Shown in pieces: positions 1 to 8,420 of a stretch of DNA of 64,000 bases. Within the stretch, counting starts at the first letter, position 1; each line of letters opens with the position of its first letter. The position numbers and the translations under genes were made by a program. The notes below the pieces were generated by a model, which saw only the letters and a list, made by a program, of their open reading frames with translations, was not told the DNA's origin and did not search any database. The DNA lies in the NCBI RefSeq assembly GCF_900116385.1, contig NZ_FPCI01000001.1, positions 930,001 to 994,000 on the forward strand, in the 5' to 3' direction. The DNA comes from Pseudoxanthomonas sp. YR558 (GTDB lineage Bacteria > Pseudomonadota > Gammaproteobacteria > Xanthomonadales > Xanthomonadaceae).

Positions 1-525
1 GATGGCAGCCCGATCGAGATCGCGGCGGTGATCGTGTGGCAGGTGGTGGACTCCGCCGAGGCCGTCTTCAACGTGGACGACTACGAGAGCTTCGTGCACA
101 TCCAGTCCGAAGCCGCGCTGCGTGCGATGGCGTCCAGCTATCCCTACGACCAGCACGAGGAAGGCCAGATCGCGTTGCGCAGCCATCCGCAAGAGATCTC
201 GCAGCACCTGCAGGACCAGATCGCCGAACGCCTGGGCAAGGCCGGCGTGGACGTGATCGAAGCGCGCATCAGCCACCTCGCCTACGCACCGGAAATCGCC
301 CAGGCCATGCTGCAGCGGCAACAGGCCAACGCGGTGATCGCGGCCCGCACGCGGATCGTCGCCGGCGCGGTGGGCATGGTGGAGATGGCGCTCGCCGAGC
401 TGCAAAAGAACGATGTGGTGAAGCTGGACGAAGAGCGCAAGGCGCAGATGGTCAGCAACCTGCTGGTGGTGCTGTGCGGCGAGCGCGGCACGCAGCCGAT
501 CGTCAACACCGGCTCGATCTACTGA
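1..525 (+). CDS. SPFH/band 7 domain protein, C-terminal part
   Basis: The reading frame is open from base 1, so the start lies outside the window; stop TGA at 523-525. The visible 174 residues contain the end of an SPFH (band 7/prohibitin) domain, with the typical helical region around '[20 protein letters not shown]' and a Q/A-rich stretch, and end in '[12 protein letters not shown]'. Members of this family form oligomeric membrane-associated assemblies; the exact role of this branch is not known. The small downstream genes to 1187 follow closely and are probably co-transcribed. Family assignment is firm; function is not. Confidence 0.85.
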   Translation, partial: DGSPIEIAAVIVWQVVDSAEAVFNVDDYESFVHIQSEAALRAMASSYPYDQHEEGQIALRSHPQEISQHLQDQIAERLGKAGVDVIEARISHLAYAPEIAQAMLQRQQANAVIAARTRIVAGAVGMVEMALAELQKNDVVKLDEERKAQMVSNLLVVLCGERGTQPIVNTGSIY

Positions 526-538
526 CCGGCCGCTCCGC

Positions 539-814
539 ATGCACGCGCTCGCACCGCTCATCGTCGCGCTCTCCGGCCTGCCTGCGCTCTTCATCGGCGC
601 GTGGGTAAGCCGGGCACGCGACCCGCGTTCGCGCGGCATGGCCCTGCACTGGGTGCTGATCGGCCTGGCCATCCAGGCCGGCGCCGTCGGCTTGTACTGG
701 GCGGGTGACGACGACCGCCTGGCCACGGGCGCCGTCATCGCGATGGTGGTGGTGGTCAATGCACTGATCGTCTCGATGGTGCTGCAGCTCCGCCGCAACG
801 GGACGCCCCGGTGA
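539..814 (+). CDS. small membrane protein, unknown function
   Basis: This 91-residue protein has three hydrophobic segments (about residues 4-21, 36-54 and 63-83), short basic loops and a basic C-terminus, so it is probably an inner-membrane protein. Its stop overlaps the GTG start of the next gene by 4 bases, which suggests translational coupling in one operon with the SPFH gene. No family was recognised. No strong ribosome-binding site is visible before the ATG at 539. Confidence 0.7.
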   Translation: MHALAPLIVALSGLPALFIGAWVSRARDPRSRGMALHWVLIGLAIQAGAVGLYWAGDDDRLATGAVIAMVVVVNALIVSMVLQLRRNGTPR

Positions 815-1011
815 GCGAGAAGCAGGACAAGAAGGCCTACCCGCTGCGCATCAGCGCCGACGTGCTGACCGCCGCGCAACGCTGGGCCGACGACGAACTG
901 CGTTCGCTGAATGCCCAGATCGAATACGTGCTGCGCGACGCGTTGCGCAAGGCGGGCCGGCTCCCGAAGGCCGGCTCCAATCCGGAAGACAGCAAGAAGG
1001 AATCGCCATGA
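811..1011 (+). CDS. Arc-type ribbon-helix-helix protein
   Basis: The 66-residue product has the Arc/MetJ-type ribbon-helix-helix pattern: a short strand 'AYPLRISADVLTAAQRWA' followed by helix 'SLNAQIEYVLRDALRKAG', then a polar tail. Such proteins dimerise and bind DNA through the paired strands, so it is probably a small transcriptional regulator. It uses a GTG start inside the previous stop region, and its own stop overlaps the next ATG (ATGA). The target is unknown; autoregulation of this small operon is plausible but not shown. Confidence 0.8.
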   Translation: MSEKQDKKAYPLRISADVLTAAQRWADDELRSLNAQIEYVLRDALRKAGRLPKAGSNPEDSKKESP

Positions 1012-1187
1012 ACCACCGTTGGAGCCACAAGGTCGTCGAAGTCCCGTACAAGATGTTTGCGGGCAAGCTCACCGACCGCATCCAGCAGGAGATGGACAAG
1101 ATGAGCGCGCAGGGCTGGGAGCTGGTCAGCACCCTCTTCATCGAGCACGAAGTCTCGGTGCGTCTGTTCTTCAAGAAGCTCGCCTGA
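1008..1187 (+). CDS. DUF4177 family protein
   Basis: A 59-residue protein starting at the ATG that overlaps the preceding stop. The pattern 'KVVEVPYKMF' followed by 'QQEMDKMSAQGWELVST' and a final strand 'VRLFFKKLA' is the DUF4177 fold, a small alpha/beta domain of unknown function in which the GWEL motif is the family hallmark. It closes the run SPFH - membrane protein - Arc - DUF4177, which seems to be one transcription unit. Confidence 0.75.
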   Translation: MNHRWSHKVVEVPYKMFAGKLTDRIQQEMDKMSAQGWELVSTLFIEHEVSVRLFFKKLA

Positions 1188-1212
1188 CGTCCCACCCGCA
1201 CGGAGTCGCCGC

Positions 1213-1755
1213 ATGCAGCACCCGCAGGACTTTCCCGTCGCCCCGCTGTCTGGCCATACCGGTTGGTGGCTGTGGCTGCCGATGCTGCTCGCGAGTGTCG
1301 CATGCATCGCCGCGCTGACGATGGAATCGAAAACGCCGCCGCTCGCGGCCTGGCTGACGGTGCCCTTCGTCCTGCTGGTGGGCGTGGTGCTGGCATTCGC
1401 GCTGCGGCGACGCGCGATCGTGCTGGACAACCGCCAGTTGCAGGTGAAGGCGACGTTCTACACGAAGAAGCTCGCCGTCGAAGCCATCGACCTGGACAAG
1501 GCCCGTGTACTGAGCCTGGAAGAACATACCGAGCTCACGCCGATGCTGAAGACGAACGGTTTCAGCCTGCCCGGTTTCAAGGCGGGACACTTCCGCCTGC
1601 GCAACCTGGGCAAGGCGTTCTGCCTGGTGACCGATCGCACCCGTGTACTGACACTGCCGCTGCGCGATGGCGGCCTGGTGCTGCTGAGTCCGGAACGTCC
1701 CGCCGACCTCCTCGCCCGGCTACGCGAACTGGCAACGCCCGCGCCGCGTCGCTAA
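1213..1755 (+). CDS. membrane-anchored PH-domain protein
   Basis: The 180-residue product begins with a short soluble leader, has two transmembrane segments (about residues 18-36 and 45-64) and then a beta-rich domain that resembles the bacterial PH domain (pattern 'RRRAIVLDNRQLQVKATFY' and 'FRLRNLGKAFCLVTDRTRV'). Such proteins are membrane anchored with a cytoplasmic PH-like domain; the ligand is unknown. GGAG lies 8 bases before the ATG at 1213. The domain call is from pattern, not a search. Confidence 0.65.
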   Translation: MQHPQDFPVAPLSGHTGWWLWLPMLLASVACIAALTMESKTPPLAAWLTVPFVLLVGVVLAFALRRRAIVLDNRQLQVKATFYTKKLAVEAIDLDKARVLSLEEHTELTPMLKTNGFSLPGFKAGHFRLRNLGKAFCLVTDRTRVLTLPLRDGGLVLLSPERPADLLARLRELATPAPRR

Positions 1756-1764
1756 GCTGCGGGC

Positions 1765-2595
1765 ATGCGCCGCCTGCCCTCCCAGCCACTGACGTCTACC
1801 CTGCTCAACACGTCGCAGATCGAACTGTGGCCAGCGGACCTGTTGCGCGTGCGCAGCAATGCGGACGCCCGCATCCTGGCGCTCGCGCACGCGGTATTGC
1901 GTCGCAAGCACGACGGTCGCTATCTCGCCGCAGTGTCCGTACGTGGCGTGCATCCACTTGTGCCGGGCCTGCCCCGCGAACCCGGCCTGGATGAAGCGTG
2001 GGATGCACTGGAAAATTTCGAGAGCGCAACGCGCGGCTTCGACGCAGATGCCCAGGGCCTGCTGCCCCTGCATGCGTTGCAGGAACGCCTGCATGCACTG
2101 GGCCTGGATGAGGATGCGTACGCCGACCGTACCGGCCTGGCACTCGTGGCCGAGCCGGCGGCCCTCGCGTTCGCCGGCCGGGACCGCTATCGCCGGCCGC
2201 TCTGGCTCACGCGCGGAGCCGCACGCGCATGGCAGGCGCTACGCGCTGCCGCGGCACGCGACGGCATCGTGCTGGAGGCCATTTCCGGCTATCGCAGCCA
2301 CGATTACCAACTCGGCATCTTCGAGCGCAAACGCGCCCGTGGACAGACTGTCGACGAGATCCTGACCGTCAACGCCGCACCCGGCTACAGCGAACACCAC
2401 AGCGGCCGCGCGCTCGACATCGGCGCGCCGGATGAACCGCCGGCCGAGGCGTCGTTCGAAGGCACGCCCGCCTTCGCCTGGCTTACCGGGCGCGCCACCG
2501 ACTTCGGCTTCGTCATGAGCTACCCGCGCGACAACCCCCACGGCATCGTGTACGAGCCGTGGCATTGGTACTTCGTGGGATCCAACGCCGCTTGA
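1765..2595 (+). CDS. M15 family zinc D,D-carboxypeptidase (VanY-like)
   Basis: The C-terminal half holds the M15 metallopeptidase signature: 'SGYRSHDYQLGIF', the zinc motif 'SEHHSGRALDIG' (SxHxxGxAxD) and 'YEPWHWYFVG' (ExWH, catalytic Glu and third zinc ligand). These enzymes cut the terminal D-Ala from peptidoglycan stem peptides. The N-terminal 130 residues are a separate, unrecognised domain. No export signal is evident, which is unusual for an enzyme expected in the periplasm; the start may be misassigned or the substrate may be cytoplasmic muropeptides. The gene lies 9 bases after the PH-domain gene. Confidence 0.85.
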   Translation: MRRLPSQPLTSTLLNTSQIELWPADLLRVRSNADARILALAHAVLRRKHDGRYLAAVSVRGVHPLVPGLPREPGLDEAWDALENFESATRGFDADAQGLLPLHALQERLHALGLDEDAYADRTGLALVAEPAALAFAGRDRYRRPLWLTRGAARAWQALRAAAARDGIVLEAISGYRSHDYQLGIFERKRARGQTVDEILTVNAAPGYSEHHSGRALDIGAPDEPPAEASFEGTPAFAWLTGRATDFGFVMSYPRDNPHGIVYEPWHWYFVGSNAA

Positions 2596-2709
2596 CGAAG
2601 CGTGGCGCAATGGACACGCTCCGCACGGGGACCCTCGACATCGCTTCGTCGCCGGCCACGCCGGCGCGGGCCTGCGTGATATGCCCCTCCCATGGCCTGG
2701 AAGGAATAC

Positions 2710-3216
2710 ATGACCGCATCCAATCCCTACGAGAGTCCAGCGGCCGTCATCGCCGAGACGCGCCTGCCGTTGGAGCGTGACGTCCCGGAGGAAATTTCGC
2801 GCCCCATCAAACATGGATGGGTGGCGGCCTGTGTCTCTTGCGTCATGACACTGATCGCCACCCTGATCGCGCTCTCGGGTGATTCGGCCGGAAACCCCGA
2901 TGCGGCCTGGAACTTGGTCGACGTCGCCCTGATCGCCGGCCTCGCCTTCGGCATCTACAAGCGCAGCCGGACGGCTGCCACGATCATGCTCGCGTACTTC
3001 GTGCTATCGAAGGTGCTGATCATGATGAACACCGGAATGCCGTCCGGCGTGGTACTGGGTCTGCTGTTTGCGATCTTCTACTTCCGCGCGATGACGGCGA
3101 CATTCCGCTACCACCGCTTCCTTCGCGAGTGGAAGCGCAATCCCCCGGCACCGAAACGTTCCCTCAGCGAGGACCCTCTGTTCGCCCCGAAGGCCACGGA
3201 TACCGGCGGCGGCTGA
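2710..3216 (+). CDS. membrane protein, unknown function
   Basis: A 168-residue protein with a polar N-terminus containing 'SNPYESP', four hydrophobic segments (about residues 40-60, 70-85, 92-110 and 115-130) and a basic, Pro-rich C-terminus. The 'NPYxSP' N-terminus is common in short bacterial membrane proteins of unknown function. The start at 2710 was chosen over an in-frame ATG at 2692 because GGAAGGAA lies directly upstream. It converges with the glycosylase gene, leaving 6 bases between stops. Confidence 0.65.
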   Translation: MTASNPYESPAAVIAETRLPLERDVPEEISRPIKHGWVAACVSCVMTLIATLIALSGDSAGNPDAAWNLVDVALIAGLAFGIYKRSRTAATIMLAYFVLSKVLIMMNTGMPSGVVLGLLFAIFYFRAMTATFRYHRFLREWKRNPPAPKRSLSEDPLFAPKATDTGGG

Positions 3217-3222
3217 GACCGC

Positions 3223-3897
3223 TCAATCCTGCGAACGCTTCGTCGCCGTCTTCGCCTCTGTGCCGAAATCGGCGATCCGCCACAAGTACTGGGCCGCATA
3301 CGTGCGGTAAGGACCCCACTTCTCGCCACGCGCCAGCAGTTCCTTCGGCGTGGGCATCGCGTCCTGCTTGTCGACGAACTGCGCGCCCTTGCGCACGCCG
3401 AGATCGTCGATCGGCAGCACGTCGGGGCGGCCCAGGCGGAACATCAGCATCATCTCCACCGTCCAGCGGCCGATGCCGCGGATCGGCACCAGCGCGGCGA
3501 CGATCTCGTCTTCGCTCATCACCGACATCTGCCGCAGGTTGGGGATTTCGCCACGTTGTTCGCGTGCCGCCAGGTCGCGCAGCGCGAGTGTCTTGTTGCC
3601 GGAAACGCCACAGGCGCGCAGCGCGACGTCGTCGATGCGACCGAGCGTGTCGAAGTGCAGACGCGTACTGCCGATGGCGGTCTCGACGCGACCGACGATC
3701 GTGCCGGCAGCCTTGCCGCTGAGTTGCTGGTAGAGGATGGCGCGCGCCAGCGCGTCCACGGGATCGAACGGCTTACGCCACGTCGGCTGCGGCTCGATAT
3801 AGCCGATCCGCTTCATCCAGGTGCCCAGCTTGCGATCGCGTCGCGCCAGGTGGTCCCAGGCCTGCTCGGTATCGAAGCCGCGCGCGTGTCGGGGCAT
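3223..3897 (-). CDS. DNA-3-methyladenine glycosylase (HhH-GPD, AlkA type)
   Basis: The 224-residue protein belongs to the helix-hairpin-helix GPD superfamily of DNA glycosylases. The hairpin is 'LVPIRGIGRWTVEMMLMF', followed after about 15 residues by 'LPIDDLGVRKG', where the second Asp is the expected catalytic residue. It lacks the iron-sulfur Cys cluster of Nth/MutY and the N-terminal domain of E. coli AlkA, so it is the short AlkA-like form. It would remove alkylated bases such as 3-methyladenine in base-excision repair. DUF423 follows 4 bases upstream on the same strand. Confidence 0.88.
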   Translation of the reverse strand: MPRHARGFDTEQAWDHLARRDRKLGTWMKRIGYIEPQPTWRKPFDPVDALARAILYQQLSGKAAGTIVGRVETAIGSTRLHFDTLGRIDDVALRACGVSGNKTLALRDLAAREQRGEIPNLRQMSVMSEDEIVAALVPIRGIGRWTVEMMLMFRLGRPDVLPIDDLGVRKGAQFVDKQDAMPTPKELLARGEKWGPYRTYAAQYLWRIADFGTEAKTATKRSQD

Positions 3898-3901
3898 GGC
3901 G

Positions 3902-4270
3902 TCAGCGGCGCACCGCGTCCACCGCCCACAACACCCATCCCAGCATCAGCGTGATGCCGCCGGCGGGCGCGAGCCGCGTGGAGAGACCGCCCAGCGCGCC
4001 GCCCACCAGACTGCCCGAGAAAAGCAGTGTGCCCAGCAACAACAGGCCGAGGGCCAGCTTGCCCATGCGGCGGGTGGTGCTGGGGGACAACGCCGCGAGC
4101 GCAAGTCCATGCCCGAAGGCGAACAGGGCAGCCGTCTGCACGTGCGACTGCGCTTCCGCCGTCGCGATGCCATGCGACGCATACGCGGACAAGCCCACGG
4201 CGATCGCGGCGAGCAAGCCGCCACTCAGTGCGAGGAACGAAGGTTTGCGTTGGCGTCGATCGTAGTTCAT
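3902..4270 (-). CDS. DUF423 family membrane protein
   Basis: Starting at the ATG at 4270 the product has 122 residues with four transmembrane segments and the family-typical 'GLSAYASHG' near residue 25 and 'GHGLALAALS' in the second helix. DUF423 proteins are small inner-membrane proteins (YgdD type) without an established function. The frame stays open upstream to 4507, but that part reads through a terminator and has no family similarity, so the shorter form is given. It is probably co-transcribed with the downstream glycosylase gene. Confidence 0.8.
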   Translation of the reverse strand: MNYDRRQRKPSFLALSGGLLAAIAVGLSAYASHGIATAEAQSHVQTAALFAFGHGLALAALSPSTTRRMGKLALGLLLLGTLLFSGSLVGGALGGLSTRLAPAGGITLMLGWVLWAVDAVRR

Positions 4271-4350
4271 CGGCTCGGGGGTCCCGGCATCGGGCGGGCA
4301 TCCTGCCCCGTGGAGGAAGGGCCGCGGCGAAACGCCGCCCCCACAAACGC

Positions 4351-4375
4351 AACGCGCCGCATGAAGCGGCGCGTT
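4351..4375 (-). terminator. hairpin after the SRPBCC gene
   Basis: A perfect 10-bp stem (AACGCGCCGC / GCGGCGCGTT) with a 5-base loop lies 40 bases beyond the stop of the SRPBCC gene on the minus strand. The U-tract is weak (TGCGTTTGTGG), so termination by this hairpin is likely but not certain. Confidence 0.6.
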
Positions 4376-4415
4376 GGCATGGAGCTGACCATCAGGGACA
4401 GCGGTCCAGGATGGC

Positions 4416-5585
4416 TTAGTGCTTGACGGCCCAGTAGATGTCGAACTTGCCGCCGGCTTCGAACGAACCATCCACGCCGGACTTCCACGACTCGTACGGA
4501 CGGTCAACGACTTCGTGGCCCGCGGTCACCGCCCAGGCGCGCAGTGCATTGCGCTGGTTATCGAGCTCTGCCATGTAGCCGGTGTAGCTGGCGAAGGCAG
4601 ACTTGCGCGCGTCCAGGTGCACGTAGGTCACCGGCGCACCCGACGGGATCGTGACCTTCAGTTCGCCCGTGGAAGCGACCGGAGCGGCTGGCGGCGGGGT
4701 CACCGGAGGTTCACCGGCGGCCGCAGGTGCCGCCTCGGGCTTCGGCGCGGCGCTGCCCTTGCGGACCGGCTGCGCGACGTCAAAAGCGTACTTCTCGGTG
4801 CCGAAATCGGTGGTGATGATGCGCAGCGGACCGTTGGCGACCAGGCCGTTGGCCTCCATCACGCGCTTGATCCACTCCTGGTTGGACTTGATCGAGGCCT
4901 TGATGGCGTCGTTGGTGCGGTCGATGTTGCCGGCGTTAACGACCAACAGGTCTTCGGCCGGCACGTCGACGATCTTGAGATCGGTCAACGGACTGCCTTC
5001 GGTGCGGTAGTCGAAGTTGGGCACGGTGGCCAGCATGTTGGTCAGCTTGGACAGACCAGCCTTCACGCTGTCGCCCACGTGGCGGCTGACGTACATGCCC
5101 GCATAACGGCCGATCAGGTTCCAGCCGTACTTCACTTCGTACTGCTGGGTGATCTTAACGTTGCGGTTGTTCTTGCCCGACGGCTCCAGCGAGAAGATGC
5201 TGCGCTTGTCGGTGCCCATGCGCTTGTCGGTGATCGCGTAGACGATCTTGCCGGGGCCGCCGGACGGCGCAGGGCGCTCGCTCTCGACGATTTCCCAGCT
5301 GCCCTGGCCCCAGGCGGCATTGGCGGAATTGAAGTCGACCTTGGCGCCAACGCCAGCGTCATTCTCGCCACCGGAATAGCTCAGCTCGTTGGCGGCGCTC
5401 GGGATCAGCGGATTCCAGTCCTTCAGTCGGCGCACGTTGTTCAGCGTATCGAACACGATGGTCATGCGACGGTTGGTTTCAACGCTTTCCTGCAGCTCGC
5501 GCGAGGACGGCAGAACCAGGCCAATCACCAGGAACAGCGCCAGAACCAGCGCCAACGCAATCACGAACTCGATCAAACGGGTCAT
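4416..5585 (-). CDS. membrane-anchored SRPBCC + GyrI-like effector-binding protein
   Basis: The 389-residue protein starts with one transmembrane helix (residues 5-25), followed by an SRPBCC (polyketide cyclase/START-like) domain at about 35-185 and, after a linker, a GyrI-like/AraC effector-binding domain (about 200-389) ending in 'FDIYWAVKH'. A Pro/Ala-rich insert (about 275-305, 'EAAPAAAGEPPVTPPPAAP') splits the second domain. Both are ligand-binding folds with hydrophobic cavities. The ligand is unknown and no catalytic residues can be named. The gene stands alone between two terminators or gaps. Confidence 0.75.
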   Translation of the reverse strand: MTRLIEFVIALALVLALFLVIGLVLPSSRELQESVETNRRMTIVFDTLNNVRRLKDWNPLIPSAANELSYSGGENDAGVGAKVDFNSANAAWGQGSWEIVESERPAPSGGPGKIVYAITDKRMGTDKRSIFSLEPSGKNNRNVKITQQYEVKYGWNLIGRYAGMYVSRHVGDSVKAGLSKLTNMLATVPNFDYRTEGSPLTDLKIVDVPAEDLLVVNAGNIDRTNDAIKASIKSNQEWIKRVMEANGLVANGPLRIITTDFGTEKYAFDVAQPVRKGSAAPKPEAAPAAAGEPPVTPPPAAPVASTGELKVTIPSGAPVTYVHLDARKSAFASYTGYMAELDNQRNALRAWAVTAGHEVVDRPYESWKSGVDGSFEAGGKFDIYWAVKH

Positions 5586-5762
5586 TCAGGAAGTCTCCGG
5601 GGGCCGGTGCCACGGCCGTGAAAAAAATGCACCGCGCATCCTAGCAGGGTTGCCGGGCTTCGGGCAGCCCACCTGACACCGGTTGGCGCCCCTATTCCGG
5701 GGCGTATGGAGCCCGTGTTCGAGCTCCTTACAGGGGGCTGCCGATGGGAACCCGGGCCGCCG

Positions 5763-6404
5763 TCACACCAACTGCAATTCGAAGGCCTTCAGCACGGCCC
5801 GGGTGCGGTCGCGCACGCCCAACTTGGACAGGATGTTGGACACATGGTTCTTGATCGTACCCTCGGCCACGCCCAGCGAATTGGCGATCTCCTTGTTGGA
5901 GAAGCCGCTGGCCATCAGCCGCAGGATCTCGGTCTCGCGATCCGTCAGCGGATCCGGACGATCCAGGCTCACGAATTCGTTGCGCATGTGTTCCAGGCCG
6001 GACAGCAGGCGCTGAGTGACCGCGGGCTGGACCAGGGAGCCACCATCGGCCACCGTGCGGATCGCGCCGACCAGTTGCTCCAGGGAGACGTCCTTCAGCA
6101 GATAGCCCTTGGCGCCCGCCTTCAGACCAGCGAGCACGAGCTGGTCGTCGTCGAACGTGGTCAGGATGATGGTCGGCGGTAGTTGGCCAGCCCTGGCCAG
6201 CGCTTGCAGGGCTTCCAGGCCCGACATCACCGGCATGCGCATGTCCATCAGGACCACATCAGGCTTGACTTGCGGGACCACGTCCACGGCCTGGCGGCCG
6301 TCCGCCGCCTCGGCTATCACCTCGATACCGTCGTCAAGCGCCAGCAGGGAGCGGATACCCTGGCGCACCAGGGTTTGATCGTCGACCAGGCAGACACGGA
6401 TCAC
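5763..6404 (-). CDS. NarL/FixJ-type response regulator
   Basis: A 213-residue two-domain regulator. The receiver domain (1-120) has acidic Asp8-Asp9, phospho-acceptor Asp54 in 'VVLMDMRMP', Thr at about 82 and Lys in 'LLKDV'. The LuxR-type helix-turn-helix spans about 148-205 ('LTDRETEILRLMASGFSNKE', 'VAEGTIKNHVSNILSKLGV'). Its start overlaps the stop of the kinase gene by 4 bases, so the two are translated together and form one two-component system. Regulated genes cannot be told from the sequence. Confidence 0.92.
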   Translation of the reverse strand: MIRVCLVDDQTLVRQGIRSLLALDDGIEVIAEAADGRQAVDVVPQVKPDVVLMDMRMPVMSGLEALQALARAGQLPPTIILTTFDDDQLVLAGLKAGAKGYLLKDVSLEQLVGAIRTVADGGSLVQPAVTQRLLSGLEHMRNEFVSLDRPDPLTDRETEILRLMASGFSNKEIANSLGVAEGTIKNHVSNILSKLGVRDRTRAVLKAFELQLV

Positions 6405-7726
6405 GGGGTTCCTCCGGAGCTGAGCTCGGGTATGGGTTCGGGTGGGGAAACGGGAAGAGGCGCAAGCGCCGGCGGGGTTTCGCTGACAGGCAAGGCGATG
6501 TGCAGGCAGAAGCCCTGGCCCGGTTGCGTCTGGATGCGCAGCTCGCCGCCGTACTGGGCCAGGCGCTCACGCATGCCAGTCAGGCCGTTGCCAGCCACCA
6601 CATGCGGGCTGCCGGCACCATCGTCGCGTGCGTCGATCAGGATCCTGGCACCGTCCCTGCGGCAATGCAGCCACAGGTTGCGGGCGCCGGCATGGCGGAC
6701 CGCGTTGGTGATGATTTCCTGGGTGCATCGCAGCAATACATGGGCGCGATGCGGGTCCTCGAGGGTCAATGGCTCCTCGATGTCCATGTGGATGGCCAGC
6801 GAGGGCACTTTCTCGGCCAGCGGCACCAGCGCGGCGCCAAGGTCGATCGCCCCACTGTCGCGCAACTGGCTGACGGCTTCGCGCACGTCCGTCAGCAGCA
6901 GGCGGGCCAAGGTGTGGGCCTGGCGGACGTGCTCCTGGGCGCGCCCCTCGGTCATGTGGCCAGCGACTTCCAGGTTCAGGCTGAGCGCCGTCAGGTGGTG
7001 TCCCAGCAGGTCATGCAGTTCGCGGGAGATACGCGTGCGCTCGTTGACCCGGGCGCTCTCGGCCAGCAGGACGCGGGTGGCCCGCAGCTCCGCGTTGAGG
7101 CGGCGCTGCTCTTCGCGGGCCTGGGCCTGCTGGCGCGCCACATAGGTGGTGATGAGCACGAAGGCGGCGAAGCCCACGTAGAACATCGACTGGAACAAGG
7201 CTTCCCAGAAGTTGAAGTCGTCGCGTGCCATGAACGACGGCACCAGCAGCACGTGCGCCGCCAGCAGCCAGGCCACGGCGAAGCGCAGCTCCAGCAGCCA
7301 GGGCAGCACGCCCGCCATGATCAGCAGCAGCACAGCGCCCAACCCGGTCTGGGTGTAGAAACCCACGCCGATGGACGTTGCCGTCAACACCATGGCCAGC
7401 GGCACGTTCCAGGCCACCGGCAGGCTGTCCCGGCGTCCATCCAGGGCGCGCGTCGCCAGCCAGTACACCGCGCCGAACGCGAAATAGCTCAACGCGGTCA
7501 ACGGCAGGTTCACGCCCTGCCCATCCGTACCGCTGGACGGCGGCAGCACCCACACATTCAGGATGATGGGTATTCCCACCAGGGCCCATGTGTAGAGCCC
7601 GGCGGCGCGCAGCAGGCGGGTATGGCTGAGTCGTCCCAACATCCGGGCATAGTAGGCGGAATCCCCGGCGACCATGTCCCAACTAAAGTCATGCTGCCGC
7701 GGCAGGGACGCACCAGACGGGTTCAT
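6401..7726 (-). CDS. DesK/NarX-type sensor histidine kinase
   Basis: About 441 residues with six predicted membrane helices in the first 200 residues, no obvious extracytoplasmic domain, a short coiled coil and then a HisKA_3 dimerisation domain with the phospho-His in 'ISRELHDLLGHHLTALSLNL', followed by a HATPase_c domain (N-box 'TQEIITNAVRHAG', G-boxes 'ARDDGAGS' and 'GNGLTGMRERL'). This resembles DesK, which senses the state of the membrane. The start is taken at the ATG at 7726; a GTG at 7741 is an alternative. Partner of the adjoining regulator. Confidence 0.9.
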   Translation of the reverse strand: MNPSGASLPRQHDFSWDMVAGDSAYYARMLGRLSHTRLLRAAGLYTWALVGIPIILNVWVLPPSSGTDGQGVNLPLTALSYFAFGAVYWLATRALDGRRDSLPVAWNVPLAMVLTATSIGVGFYTQTGLGAVLLLIMAGVLPWLLELRFAVAWLLAAHVLLVPSFMARDDFNFWEALFQSMFYVGFAAFVLITTYVARQQAQAREEQRRLNAELRATRVLLAESARVNERTRISRELHDLLGHHLTALSLNLEVAGHMTEGRAQEHVRQAHTLARLLLTDVREAVSQLRDSGAIDLGAALVPLAEKVPSLAIHMDIEEPLTLEDPHRAHVLLRCTQEIITNAVRHAGARNLWLHCRRDGARILIDARDDGAGSPHVVAGNGLTGMRERLAQYGGELRIQTQPGQGFCLHIALPVSETPPALAPLPVSPPEPIPELSSGGTP

Positions 7727-7823
7727 GCCCCGCTCACCCACTGCCTCGCCGGGTTCGGCGCCACCATGCGATAATCCAGGCTTGGCCGTGTGCCACCCTG
7801 CAAGACCCGTACGGAGTCAGGTA

Positions 7824-8420
7824 ATGTCGATCGTCATCCGCGACGTGCGCGAGCACGAGCTGGATTCCGTCCTAGCCCTCAACAACAATGCCGGACTGGC
7901 GATCCTCCCGCTGGATTCAGCCAAGGTCCGCCGCTTCTACGAGACGGCCGAATACTTCCGCGTCGCCGAGCGCGACGGCAACCTCGCCGGTTTCCTGGTC
8001 GGCTTCGGCTCGGCCGCCGGACACGACAGCAGCAACTTCGCCTGGTTCGGCGAGCGCTATCCGCAGTTCTTCTACATCGACCGCATCGTGGTGGCGAGTC
8101 GCCGCCGTGGCGGCGGCGTGGGCCGCGCCTTCTATGCCGATGTCCAGAGCTTCGCCGAACTGCGCTACCCGCAGCTGGCGTGCGAAGTCTTCCTCGACCA
8201 TGGCGCCGATCCGGCCCTGCTCTTCCACGGCAGTTTCGGCTTCCGCGAAGTCGGTCAGCACGTGATGGCCGAGGCGAACGTCCGCGCCAGCATGCTGATG
8301 AAGGAACTGTGCAGTTATCCGTGGGTGCGCGACACCTACGGCGACGCGCTGCCCGATACACCCTGGACCCGTACCCGCCTCGTGGCGGCAGCCGGCGCGC
8401 AGCGCCCGACGGGAACATGA
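7824..8420 (+). CDS. GNAT family N-acetyltransferase
   Basis: A 198-residue protein with the GNAT acetyl-CoA motif 'VASRRRGGGVGRAFYADVQ' (about residues 90-108) preceded by strand 'FFYIDRIVV' and followed by 'EVFLDHGADPALLFHGSFGF', as expected for motif B. It would move the acetyl group of acetyl-CoA to an amine; the substrate is unknown. CGGAG lies 8 bases before the ATG. Its stop overlaps the minC start (ATGA), so it is translationally coupled to the division operon, which hints that it is expressed with Min proteins. Confidence 0.85.
   Translation: MSIVIRDVREHELDSVLALNNNAGLAILPLDSAKVRRFYETAEYFRVAERDGNLAGFLVGFGSAAGHDSSNFAWFGERYPQFFYIDRIVVASRRRGGGVGRAFYADVQSFAELRYPQLACEVFLDHGADPALLFHGSFGFREVGQHVMAEANVRASMLMKELCSYPWVRDTYGDALPDTPWTRTRLVAAAGAQRPTGT

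Noticed and set aside
3902..4507. A 201-residue form of the DUF423 protein
   Set aside because: The first 79 residues are Pro/Arg/Ser-rich, read through the terminator at 4351-4375, and are absent from the family.
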